Assembly: GCA_036785325.1 (NCBI GenBank)
Contig: JAXIVH010000001.1
Location: forward strand, 12,762,159-12,826,158
Reading direction: 5' to 3'
Source of the DNA: Urophycis tenuis
Taxonomy: Eukaryota > Chordata > Actinopteri > Gadiformes > Phycidae
Length of the DNA: 64,000 nucleotides
Shown here one piece after another: positions 37,101-45,599 of the stretch; positions within the stretch are counted from its first letter, which is position 1; the number at the start of each line of letters is the position of its first letter. The notes below the pieces were generated by a model. That model was not told the origin of the DNA. It saw nothing but the letters and a program-made list of their open reading frames with translations, and did not search any database. The translations under genes were made by a program, and so were the position numbers.

Positions 37101-40100
37101 TCAGCAGTTGTTGTTTGTCCTGAAGATGTAGTTGTGTATTGTTCAGTAGTTGTTGTGGGTCCTGCCATTGGTATCGTGGATTCATCATTTGACTTTGTTG
37201 ATTCTGCACTTGTTATTGGTTCTTTAGTCATGGTGTTTGGTCCTGAAGTTTTTCTAGGTGGCCCATCTGTAGTAATGGTGGGTCCTTCAGTTGTTCTTGT
37301 TGGTATCGTAGTAAATGTTGTTGGTCCAGATGTTGTTGTCATTGTTCCTTCAGTTGTCATTGTTTGTCCAGCAGTTGTCGCTGGTAGTCCTTTGGTTGTT
37401 GCCGTTGGTCCTGCAGTTGTCACTGTTCGTCCCTCAGTTGCCATTCTTGGTGCTGATGTTCTCGTTGTTTGTCCTTCAATTGTTATTTTTGGTTCCGCAC
37501 TTGTTGTTGGTCCTCCAGTTGTTGCCGTCTGTCCTGCAGTTGTTGTTGGTTGTTCTGCAGTTGTTGGTGTTGGTCCTGAGGTTTTTGAAGGTGGTCCATC
37601 AGTAGTAGTGGTGGGTCCTGCAATTGTCAGTGTTGGTCCTGAGTTTGTTGTTGTTGCTCTTGCAGTTGTTGTTTTTCTTCTTGCAGGAGCCGACATGTGT
37701 CCAACGGTTGTTCCTTGTCCTGCAGACGTTGTTGTTGGTCCTTCAATTGTCATTGTTTGTCCTGCAGTTTTCCTAGTCTGTGCTTGACTCGCTGTTGTAT
37801 GTGCTGATGTCGTCATTGTTTGTCCTTCAGTTGTTGTTATTGGTCCTGCAGTTTTTGGTCCTTCAGTTGTTGCTGTCTCTCCTGCAGTTGTTGTTGTTTG
37901 TCCTGTAGTTGTCCTTGTTAGTCCTTCAGTTACTGTTGTTGTCTTTGGTCCTGCAGTAATAGAGGTGCGTTCAGCAGTTGTTGTCTGTCCTGAAGATGTA
38001 GTTGTGTATTGTTCAGTAGTTGTTGTGGGTCCTGCCATTGGTATCGTGGATTCATCATTTGACTTTGTTGATTCTGCACTTGTTATTGGTTCTTTAGTCA
38101 TGGTGTTTGGTCTTGAATTTTTTGTAGGTGGTCCAAAAGTATGAATGGTGGCTCCTTCAGCTGTTCTTGTTGGTATTGTAGTAAATGTTGTTGGTCCATA
38201 TGTCGTTGTTGTTGGTCCAGATGTTCTTGTTGTTGTTCCTTCAGTTGTCATTGTTGGTCCTTCAGTTGCCATTCTTGGTGCTGATGTTGTTGTTTGTTCT
38301 TCAATTGTTATTGTTGGTTCTTCACTTGTTGTTGGTCCATCAGTTGTCGCCGTCTGTCCTGCAGTTGTTGGTGGTTCTGCAGTACCTGAGGTGTGCCCAG
38401 CAGTCTTTTGTTCTGCAGCTGTTGGCGTTGGTCCTGAGGTTTTTGTAGGTGGTCCAACAGTAGTAGTGGTGGCTCCTGCAGTTGTCGATGTTGGTCCTGA
38501 GGTTGTCGTTGTTGGTTGTGCATTAGATGTTGTTGGTCCTTCAGTTGTTGTTTTTTCTGCAGGAGTTGAGGTGTGTTCAAGAGTTGTCCTTTCTCTTGCA
38601 GACTTTGTTGTTGGTCCTTCAGTTGTTGTTGTTGGTGCTGATGTTGTTTTTGTTTTTCCTTCAGTTGTTGCTGTTGGTCCTGCACTTGTTGTTGGTCCTT
38701 CAGTTGTTACTGTCTCTCCTGCAGTTGTTGTTGTTCTTGTTTGTCCTGCAGTTGTCCCTGTAAGTTCTTCAGTTACTGTTGTTGATGCTGATGTTATCAT
38801 CGTTGGTCCAGCAGTTGTTGTTTGTCCTGAAGTTGCAGTTGTGTATCCTTCAGCAGTTGTGGTGGGTCCTGTCATTGTCATTGTGGATTTATCATTTGAC
38901 TGTGTTGTTCCTTCACTTGTTATTGGTTCTTTAGTCATGGTGTTTGGTCCTGAAGTTATTGTAGGTGGTCCATCAGTAGTAATGGTGGGTCCTTCAGTTT
39001 TTCTTGTTAATATCGTAGTACATGTTGTTGGTCCAGATGTTGTTGTCGTTGTTCCTTCAGTTGTCATTGTTTGTCCAGCAGTTGTCGCTGGTAGTTCTGT
39101 GGTTGTTGCCGTTGGTCCCTCAGTTGCCATTCTCGGTGCTGATGTTATTTGTTCTTCAATTGTTGTTGTTGGTTCTGCACTTGTTGTTGGTCCTTCAGTT
39201 GTCGCCGTCTGTTCTGCAGTTGTTGGTGGTTCTGCAGTAGCTGAGGTGTGCCCAGCAGTCTTTTGTTCTGCAGTTGTTGGCGTTGGTCCTGAGGTTTTTG
39301 AAGGTGGTCCATCAATAGTAGTGCTGGCTCCTGCAGTTGTCGATGTTGGTCCTGAGGTTGTTGTTGTTGGTCGTGCATTAGATGTTGTTGGTCCTGCAGT
39401 TGTTGTTGTTGGTCCTTCTGTTGTTGTTTTTCCTGCAGGAGTCGAGGTGTGTCCAACAGTTGTCCTTTGTCCTGCAGACTTTGTTGTTGGTCTTTCAGTT
39501 GTTGTTGTTTGTCCTGCAGTTTCCCTAGTTAGTCCTTCCGTTGCTGTTGATGGTGCTGATGTTGTTGTTGTTTGTCCTTCATTTATTTTTGTTGCTCCTT
39601 CAGTTGTTGCTGTCTCTCCTGCAGTTGTTGTTGTTTGTCCTGTAGTTGTCCTTGTTAGTCCTTCAGTTACCGTTGTTGTTGCTGATATTGTTGTTGTTGG
39701 TCCTGCAGTAGTAGAGGTGCGTTCAGCAGTTATTGTTTGTCCTGAAGATGTAGTTGTGTATCGTTCAGTAGTTGTGGTGGGTCCTCCCATTGGTATCGTG
39801 GATTCATCATTTGACTTTGTTGTTTCTGCACTTGTTATTGGTTCTTTAGTCATGGTGTTTGGTCCTGAATTTTTTGTAGGTGGCCCAAAAGTATGAATGG
39901 TGGCTCCTTCAGCTGTTCTTGTTGGTATTGTAGTAAATGTTGTTGGTCCATATGTTGTTGTGGTTGGTCCAGATGTTGTTGTTGTTGTTCCTTCAGTTGT
40001 CATTGTTTGTCCAGCAGGTGTCGCTGGTAGTCCTGTGGTTGTTGCAGTTGGTCCTGCAGTTGTCATTGTTGGTCTCTCAGTTGTCATTCTTGGTGCTGAT

Positions 40101-42899
40101 GTTGTCGTCATTTGTCCTTCAATTGTTGTTGTTGGTTCTGCACTTGTTGTTGGTCCTTCAGTTGTTGCTGTCGTCTGTCCTTCCGTTGTTGGTGGTTCTG
40201 CAGTAGCTGATGTGTGTCCAGCAGACTTTTGTTCTGCAGTTGTTGGCGTTGGTCCTGAGGTTTTTGAAAGTGGTTCATTGGTAGTTGTGGTGGCTCCTGA
40301 GGTTGTTAATGTTGGTTGTGCATTTGATGTTGGTCCTGCAGTTGTTGTTGGTCCTTCAGATGCTGTTGTTGGTTCTGATGTTGTTTTTGTTCGTCCTTCA
40401 GCTTTTTTTTTTGGTCCTGCACTTGTTGTTGCTGTCTCTCCTGCAGTTGTCCCTGTTAGTTCTTCAGTTACTGTTGTTGATGCTGATGTTGAGGTGTGTC
40501 CAGCAGTTGTTATTTGTACTGAAGTTGCAGTTGTGTATCCTTCAGTAGTTGTGGTGGGTCCTGCCATTGTCATTGTGGATTTATCATTTGACTGTGTTGT
40601 TCCTTCACTTGTTATTGATTCTTTAGTCATGGTGTTTGGTCCTGAAGTTATTGTAGGTGGTCCATCAGTAGTAATGGTGGGTCCTTCAGTTGTTCTTGTT
40701 AATATCGTAGTAAATGTTGTTGGTCCAGATGTTGTTGTCGTTGTTCCTTCAGTTGTCATTGTTTGTCCAGCAGTTGTCACTGGTAGTTCTGTGGTTGTTG
40801 CCGTTGGTCCTGCAGTTGTCATTCTTGGTCCCTCAGTTTCCATTCTCGGTGCTGATGTTGTTGTTTGTTCTTCAATTGTTGTTGTTGGTTCTGCACTTGT
40901 AGTTGGTCCTTCAGTTGTCGCCGTCTGTCCTGCAGTTGTTGGTGGTTCTGCAGTAGCTGAGGTGTGCCCAGCAGTCTTTTGTTCTGCAGTTGTTGGCGTT
41001 GGTCCTGAGGTTTTTGGAGGTGGTCCATCAGTAGTAGTGGTGGCTCCTGCAGTTGTCGATGTTGGTCCTGAGGTTGTTGTTGTTGATCGTGCATTAGATG
41101 TTGTTGGTCCTGCAGTTGTTGTTGTTGGTCTTTCAGTTGTTGTTTTTCCTGCAAGAGTCGAGGTGTGTCCAACAGTTGTCCTTTGTCCTGCAGACTTTGT
41201 TGTTGGTCCTTCAGTTGCTGTTGTTTGTCCTGCATTTTCCCTAGTTAGTCCTTCAGTGACTGTTGTTGGTGCTGATGTTGTTGTTGTTTGTCCTTCATGT
41301 GTTGTTGTTGCTCCTGCACTTGTTGGTCCTTGAGTTGTTGCTGTCTCTCCTGCAGTTGTTGTTGTTTGTCCTGCAGTTGTCCTTGTTTGTTCTTCAGTTA
41401 CTGGTGTTGGTGCTGATGTTGTCACTGTAGCTCCTTCAGTAGTAGATGTGTGTCCAGCATTTGTTGTTCGTCTTGAAGTTGTAGTTGTGTATCCTTCGGT
41501 AGTTGTGGTGTGTCCTTTCATTTTCATCGTGGATTCATCATTTGACTTTGTTGTTCCTGCACTTGCTTCTTTAGTCATGGTGTTTGGTCCAGAAGTTTTT
41601 GTAGGTGGTCCATTAGTAGTAATGGTGGGTTCTTCAGTTGTCATTGTTTGTCCAGCGGTTGCCACTGTTAGTCCTGTGGTTGTTGTCATTTGTCCTGCAG
41701 TTGTTGTTGCTGGTCCTCCAGTAGCAGTGGTCTGTCCAGTAGTAATTGTTGGTCCTTCAGTTGTAGTGGTGGGTCCGTCAGTCATTGTGATTGATCCTGC
41801 AGTTGTTGCAGTGTGTCCTTTAGTAATTTTGATGGGTCCTTCAGTCATTGTTCCTACGGTTGTCAGTTCTTCAGTTATAGTTGTGGGTCTTGCAGTTGTT
41901 TTTGCAGTTGTTGTTTGTCCACTAGTTGTGGCTGTGGATTTTACAGTAGTAGCCATGGGTCCTGCAGTTGTTGTGCTCTGTCCAGCAATAGTTGTTGGTT
42001 GAGCGATTGTTGGAGTTGGTCCTGCAGTTGTTGTTTTTTGTCCTCTAGTTGTCGTTGTTGGTCCTGATGTGGGTCCTTCAGTTTTAGTGCTGGGCCCATC
42101 AGTATTTCCTTTGTGTCCAGCAGCTATCGGTGTTGATCCTGCAGTAGTTTTTGTTTGTCCTGCAATAGTAGTTTTGGGTACTGCCGTTGCAACAGTTGTA
42201 TGTCCTTCAGTTGTTGTTGTTGTTTGTCCTGCAGTTGTTCTCGATGGCCCTGCAGTTGATGGTCCAGTAGTTGAAGTTGTGGGTCCTGCAATGTTTGTTT
42301 TCATTCCTGAAGTTGTTTTTTGCTCTGCAGTAACTATTTTTTGTTCTGAAGTTGTTGTTGGTCCTGCAGTAGTTGTTGTTTGACCTGTTGTTGCTGGTGA
42401 TCTAGCAGTTTGTTTTGTTGGTCCTGCATTAGTTGTTGTTGAACCGGCAGTAGAAGTTGTGGGTCCTTTCCCTGTTGTTCCAGGTCCTACGGTCATTCCA
42501 ATTGGCCCTGAAATTATTTTTGTTAGTTCTGCAATAAAGGCAATTGGCCCTGCAGTAGTTGTTGATACTGCAGAGGTTGCTGTTGGTCCTTTAAGTGTTG
42601 TTGTTCTGGCTTTTGTAGGTTCTCCAGTTAATGTTGTTTGCCCTAGAGTAATAATTAGACTCCCCCCAGTCATATTCTTTGTTTCCACGGAAGTTGTTGT
42701 TGGTCTTTCAGTTGTTGAGGTTGATTCTGAATTAGTTGTCTGGGGACCCTCTGATGTCGTACTTGCAATTCCTAATACTGCTTAGGTTTGTCATAGGAAG
42801 CAATGATTAGATTTTTTTTTCTTTTAATATCAAACAATATTTATTAAATATTTTATTACTATGTGACTTACCAATAAATATGAATCCCACTGCCTCCAT
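1..42899 (-). CDS. Giant modular PTS–SEA mucin gene, 8 exons seen, 3' end outside window
   Basis: Gene model built by reading splice sites and phases on the minus strand. Exons in order: 42872-42899, 18320-42777, 18136-18190, 17559-17710, 5548-17297, 5363-5417, 5049-5194, then 1-1152 running off the edge. Product: signal peptide, then repeated modules of a Thr/Pro/Ser-rich (PTS) region followed by a SEA domain. PTS regions in mucins carry dense O-glycans; SEA domains of membrane mucins often self-cleave at G|S. No stop, new start codon or poly-A signal separates the modules, and both SEA-to-PTS joins are phase 1, which makes one gene much more likely than three. Tandem SEA modules recall MUC16, but the unit here is different (very long PTS plus one SEA). 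Orthology is not established, so no symbol is given. One splice junction per module does not fit GT–AG in the expected frame (see exons 4 and 7). No EGF, VWD or transmembrane segment is visible in the window. Confidence 0.85.
1551..2041 (+). mobile_element. Teleost non-autonomous interspersed repeat
   Basis: Contains phrases familiar from a very common fish genomic repeat: GAAGTGCAAAAACTTGCAG, TGGCCGCTTGAGGCTGGCT, CATGTTAAAATGTCCAACTT, ACAACTGTGAGGGGGGTGA, TTAAGGGCGTGG, and a tail GTGACGTCACG then TATATACAGTCTATG. Recognition is from memory of fish sequence; the class is not determined. No coding capacity. Confidence 0.6.
2281..3162. repeat. Outer palindromic repeat hosting the MITE
   Basis: Outside the MITE, GGTTAGGACTTC...GAAGGCCTA (2554-2588) is inverted as TAGGCCTTCACGAAGTCCTAACC (3140-3162). 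Related text (CCTTCAGAGAAGGCCTAAC) lies at 2302-2320. The MITE appears to sit inside an older inverted-repeat element. Confidence 0.4.
2632..3138. mobile_element. PIF/Harbinger-like MITE with TTA target duplication
   Basis: Terminal inverted repeats TGGTGCGTTTTATTAT at the left and ATAATAAAACGCACCA at the right, with a second inverted block (GTCTCGGAC / GTCCGAGAC) inside. It is flanked on both sides by TTA (2629-2631 and 3139-3141). A 507-bp element with a 3-bp TTA duplication fits PIF/Harbinger. No transposase. Confidence 0.65.
4300..4735 (+). mobile_element. Possible solo-LTR or LTR fragment
   Basis: Ends of this stretch resemble fish LTR sequence I have seen: GAACTGAATTGAACTGAACA, then a poly-A signal AATAAA (4653-4658) followed by TTTATATTGCTTTTCTATTC, and TTAGAGCCGAACCTAACTC near the end. 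Boundaries and target duplication were not found. Confidence 0.35.
5049..5194 (-). CDS. Mucin exon 7: C-terminal half of SEA domain, module 2
   Basis: 146 nt. The acceptor TTTGTTTCTAG lies before 5194 and the donor GCAG|GTAACT is at 5048. It reads NGSVFVDMKLIFKKQ, then VQTLLDSISNG, and ends DTATIVA plus one base (phase 1). NGSVFVD resembles the SEA self-cleavage site. As in exon 4, the phase needed (2) does not match the phase 1 end of exon 6 by strict GT–AG; the later AG (exon start 5183) would be in frame but drop GS. The exit G plus CT from exon 8 gives Ala, so the reading frame runs into module 3. Confidence 0.7.
5363..5417 (-). CDS. Mucin exon 6: middle of SEA domain, module 2
   Basis: 55 nt, the same length as exon 3. 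The acceptor ends AGAG before 5417 and the donor TTGC|GTAAGT is at 5362. It encodes ASDIISQEHFTGVKSSIL in phase with exon 5. Differences from exon 3 are mostly conservative in this frame. The first in-frame AG (two bases upstream) would give a stop within the exon. It ends in phase 1. Confidence 0.7.
5548..17297 (-). CDS. Mucin exon 5: 11.75-kb PTS exon, module 2
   Basis: 11,750 nt: two bases plus 3,916 codons. The acceptor is TTTTCTTTCACAG before 17297; the donor GAG|GTGAGA is at 5547. The G carried over from exon 4 plus TT gives Val, then STMTTTTASAGPTT. The body is PTS repeat: TTTAGPTTT units, TTIPRPTSTIPG-type units, and a longer SADEST/TTTTEEYTTTTAEQTTTAGHTST unit. The last ~45 codons open a second SEA domain (EVSMELKFSLKRTF, DPSTSVYQEL, VTTE). 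The entry is an acceptor, with no usable ATG or leader, so this is an internal exon and not a separate gene. Confidence 0.9.
17559..17710 (-). CDS. Mucin exon 4: C-terminal half of SEA domain, module 1
   Basis: Acceptor TTTGTTTCTAG before position 17710; donor GCAG|GTAACT at 17558. The frame reads KGSVFVDMKLNF and ends DTATNDA plus one base, so it exits in phase 1. KGSVFVD has the shape of the SEA self-cleavage site (G|S followed by hydrophobics). Compared with exon 7 it carries two extra residues. Phase problem: exon 3 ends in phase 1 but this exon needs phase 2 if the acceptor at 17711 is used. An AG eleven bases further in (exon start 17699) restores the frame but removes GS. The exit phase fits exon 5 exactly. 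Confidence 0.7.
17780..18036 (+). mobile_element. Retroposon 3' tail in intron 3
   Basis: Ends GACAATTTTCCCCACGGGGA followed by CAAATAAATCAAATCAAATC, the usual form of a LINE/SINE 3' end with an (AAATC)n tail. It accounts for almost all the length difference between intron 3 (425 nt) and its counterpart intron 6 (168 nt), so it inserted after the module duplication. Confidence 0.55.
18136..18190 (-). CDS. Mucin exon 3: middle of SEA domain, module 1
   Basis: A 55-nt exon. The acceptor ends AGAG before GCTTCAGAC at 18190, and the donor TTGC|GTAAGT is at 18135. In phase with exon 2 it encodes ASDIITQRHFPGVQSIIL; the HFPGV-type motif is usual in the middle of SEA domains. Starting two bases earlier at the first AG would give a premature stop in the paralogous exon 6. 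The exon leaves one base (C) for the next codon. Intron 2 (18191-18319) is 129 nt, matching the 130-nt intron 5 of module 2. Confidence 0.7.
18320..42777 (-). CDS. Mucin exon 2: 24.5-kb PTS exon, module 1
   Basis: A single open exon of 24,458 nt (two bases plus 8,152 codons), phase 1 in and phase 0 out, with donor GAG|GTGAGA at 18319. Almost all of it is Thr/Pro/Ser/Ala/Gly/Glu in units such as TTTAGPTTT. Longer units also occur: a type with KSNDESTMTMAGP, a type with GPPTKTSGPTPTTAEQ, and near the C-terminus a type with KSADESTTTTSGP. Cys is almost absent, as expected for an O-glycosylated rod. The last ~45 codons are non-repetitive and form the first half of a SEA domain (EVSMELKFSMKRTF, then DPSTAAYQEL, ending at VTTE). 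Large internal in-frame duplications are listed separately. The opposite strand is also open over long stretches, but that is a by-product of the repeat composition. Confidence 0.9.
21380..24480 (-). repeat. About 1.3-kb in-frame tandem repeats inside exon 2
   Basis: Two full units and part of a third. Positions 22670-23165 recur at 23984-24479, shifted by 1,314 bp (438 codons). Positions 21868-22250 recur around 23157-23540, shifted by 1,290 bp (430 codons). Identity is high but lower than in the 2,139-bp array, so this looks like an older expansion. Confidence 0.75.
25480..28990 (-). repeat. 2,544-bp spaced in-frame duplication inside exon 2
   Basis: Sequence around 26160-26440 recurs at 28704-28984, shifted by 2,544 bp (848 codons). 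Similarity extends leftward with small gaps. It is another product of unequal exchange within the PTS exon. Confidence 0.65.
31060..38325 (-). repeat. Near-identical 2,139-bp in-frame tandem repeats inside exon 2
   Basis: Copies at about 31060-33198, 33199-35337 and 35338-38325. The period is exactly 2,139 bp (713 codons); long stretches are identical, for example from 31782, 33921 and 36060. Copy 3 is longer by a net 849 bp because a segment near 36370-38090 is itself duplicated (one sub-copy 849 bp, the other 870 bp, differing by a 21-bp in-frame deletion near 36690). More diverged relatives of the unit continue on both sides. All length changes are multiples of three. Confidence 0.9.
42872..42899 (-). 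CDS. Mucin exon 1: start codon and signal peptide N-terminus
   Basis: Reading the minus strand from 42899 gives ATG and nine codons (MEAVGFIFI) plus one base, then a strong donor GTAAGT at 42871. Joined to exon 2 across a 94-nt intron at an acceptor ending CAG (42778), the protein starts MEAVGFIFIVLGIAS followed by TTSEG. That is a short signal peptide with a hydrophobic core AVGFIFIVLGIA and a small-residue cleavage region near A14/S15. The phase (1) agrees on both sides. An alternative acceptor three codons downstream (TTAG at 42772-42775) would shorten the core. This start is preferred because no other ATG with a hydrophobic leader is in phase with the PTS exon. Confidence 0.75.
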
Positions 42900-44046
42900 A
42901 TTTACGTGTTTTTCACGTCAACCTAATGACATAAACAAGTGTTATTCAATGTTTGTCATAATACACATAAAACATGTATTAATTATAAATATGACAACCA
43001 GCCATTTTTGTTGCCACCGTGATCCTAATTTATCAAACATGGATTTTTTTACAGAGGCATTGTTAAAACAAAGTATCTTCATAATGTTGTTACAGCCAAA
43101 AATGTCATCACATTGTAATTTTTATATTGGAAAATTCTCACACAATTCCAGGGCACTAAGCTATACCTGTTGTCCTGTCATCCAGTTAAAACAGATATTG
43201 AGATTTACATTGAAATTCAAGTGGAACAAAGATGAAATAAAACACTTGTTTCATGGTTTGGTTTAAAATCCCTTTTTTTATTCATTTATTGTGAAAATCA
43301 TAGGTGACCATATATGACTGAAATCAGTGGAGAGAGATAATCAAAAGTACAATCAACCCTTCAAAATAAAAGTGCAGTGTAAAAACGTTACTCTCAGGAG
43401 GCACTTTTGGAAATTAATTGTTTGCCTTTAGATTCCTTCAAATTAATCTAAAGATAGCTAGTTAGTGGGATATATAGTGATATATTAGTTGTATGCATTA
43501 TTTAAGCAATTTTATGTATATTATATTAAGCACCCACCATGAAAGTTATAACATTGACATGGTTTTAAGTTGAATAGAAATATTTTCTATTTCAAATATT
43601 TTTTGTGACATGATGAACACCTTAGCTCCAATTGAACATTTGAGTCTGTGTCTCACAGAAAGAATTAAGACACACTGCAAATCTCTATTCCATATCGGGA
43701 TTGTACAATGTGTCATCACATCAGCAACTGCCTCCCTTTTGGAAGCATATCAGAGCATTGAAATGTTAGTAATTCTGTTGGTGGTCATGTTTTACACTGA
43801 TTAGCAGTTAACCATGAGATATGTTTGAATCTGCCACAGCGTTTCTAGTGTGCTTTTAAATCTAGTCTCTTCTCGCTTTGATCTAACCTTCCCTATAGTC
43901 TGGTGCATTGTATATTCTCAGATACTGTGACTCCAGTGGCAAATCTGAAAGAAGCATACTATGTAACTAAGTATTGCAAGACTACATAATCTCAATATTG
44001 GTTAACGTTGGTCAATTTGTGTAAATTGTGTCTCTTTATGCAGGAT
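42900..44046. other. Upstream region of the mucin gene, no gene seen
   Basis: AT-rich sequence beyond the mucin start codon. Short open frames here have no coding character. Apart from the possible TATA box nothing is recognised. Confidence 0.5.
42983..42991 (-). promoter_or_regulatory. Possible TATA box of the mucin gene
   Basis: The minus strand reads TATTTATAA about 85 bases upstream of the ATG at 42899. This would place transcription start near 42955 and leave a short 5' leader. The surrounding sequence is AT-rich, so a chance match is quite possible. Confidence 0.25.
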
Positions 44047-44092
44047 GCAGTCAAAATTGAGTGAGTGGGGTCACTCACTCAATTTTGACTGC
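44047..44092. repeat. 21-bp perfect inverted repeat with 4-base loop
   Basis: Left arm 44047-44067 and right arm 44072-44092 are perfectly complementary; the loop is GGGT. The arms read GCAGTCAAAATTGAGTGAG and its complement. The total hairpin is 46 nt and pairing does not clearly extend outward. Confidence 0.9.
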
Positions 44093-45599
44093 AAGACATT
44101 ATTTTGAAAGTTAAAATCCGTCAAATACAAATGGCTAAAAACTTGCACTGGCTGGTGTCTTTACAATAGTTCCCACATCAAATGTTCATTAAGGCCACTC
44201 AACCTCAATAATATATCACTATATATCACACTAACTAACTGACTTCAGATCAATCTAAAGTTATCGGCAACCATCCTGACAGTAAAGATCTCACACATTT
44301 CACTTTTAATTTGAACGTTTAATTGTATATCTCCATAAACTTTAAAGTTGTAATTTTGAGAATGAAGTGAGAATGTTGATAACGTCAGTCGCCTGTCCAA
44401 TCAAATGCCTGAATGTCAAAGTCAAATGCAGTGCAGGCTTACAGACGATTTGGTGAACAGCTACTATAGATTGGATGTAGCCCTAAGAACAGGCAAACAC
44501 TCCCACACCACATCAGCACAGGACTCTTGATTGACACATTTAAAGATAGAGACAGAAAAGACAGATCCAGACAGGTAGCGAGCATAAGACAACAGCTAGT
44601 CATGTTGATGGATCCCCAGGGCATGAGGCTAAGGTGGATGCAACATCCAGATGGCAGCCCCTAAGAGCCCAGTAGATTTCAGTAGAAGCCTGAAACAGCG
44701 CAAGCATTGGCGCAGTGTCCAGGGCCGAGAATACATGGCCTACAAAACCAGACAATTGCTCTTGGTTTACCAGGCATATTATTGAAACTGAAATATTTTA
44801 TAATTAATAACAAAATGTATATAAAATGAAAGCAATGTTTACAGGTGATGGCGGAAGGACAGTCTGTAATCAGAATGTTTAATGTCACATTCAGTGCTTA
44901 GGCCTACTTTACAGTGAAATGCTGTGTTTTTCATAGTTTCTTCGTGGTTTGAGGGCAGGAAAGAAAGCCAAAGAAGTTAGAGATAAATATCCCACATTAA
45001 GTCAATGCTCATGTCTAATGAGGACAGGAGAGAGGGAGACCTACAGACAGTGGAGGCGTGAGAGCCAGTATGGGAAACGATGCCTGCTGGCCCTTAAAAA
45101 TTCAGATTGTCAAGCTTCTCCTATCTATGAAGCCTCTATGAGGTAGCTAGCCGCCCCCACCTCACACAAGTTTGTTCCCCTCATGGTAGGCTACTACCCC
45201 ATGACCTCTAGCCTACCACATGACCGTTCAGGTGGGGTAATAGTGTAGCCATCTATATACAGTATTTGCATTGGCCGTAGTTCCCTAGTTCACCTTGCAC
45301 AAAGGCAGCCTCATCCACATTTGATTAGTCCTTCTTCCCAAATACAACTTCTACTTTTCAGAGGAGTCGTATGAAATGATGCAATGCTAATAAATTGTAA
45401 AGAATTAGGCTTACCTTATATTTCCTGTGATTGTATTTTGGATGGATCACAAATATTTATCGATGATGCCTATTTAAATTATATATACACATTTCAAGGC
45501 AAATCCTTCTCCACAATTCAGTCTCTTTACCTGACAGGCTAAACGTTATACTGTCAAAATCACCTCAGCCATGCAGTAAGGTTGCATTCCAAAACGAAG
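44093..45599. other. Intergenic sequence without recognised genes
   Basis: No convincing gene. A short stretch at 44438-44530 (acceptor-like CTTACAG, then codons DDLVNSYYRLDVALRTG) looks faintly coding but stops soon and could be an old transposon remnant. Confidence 0.4.

Noticed and set aside
42880..43266. 128-codon plus-strand open frame overlapping mucin exon 1
   Set aside because: It overlaps the first exon antisense, is low in complexity, shows no domain, and has no promoter or splice support.
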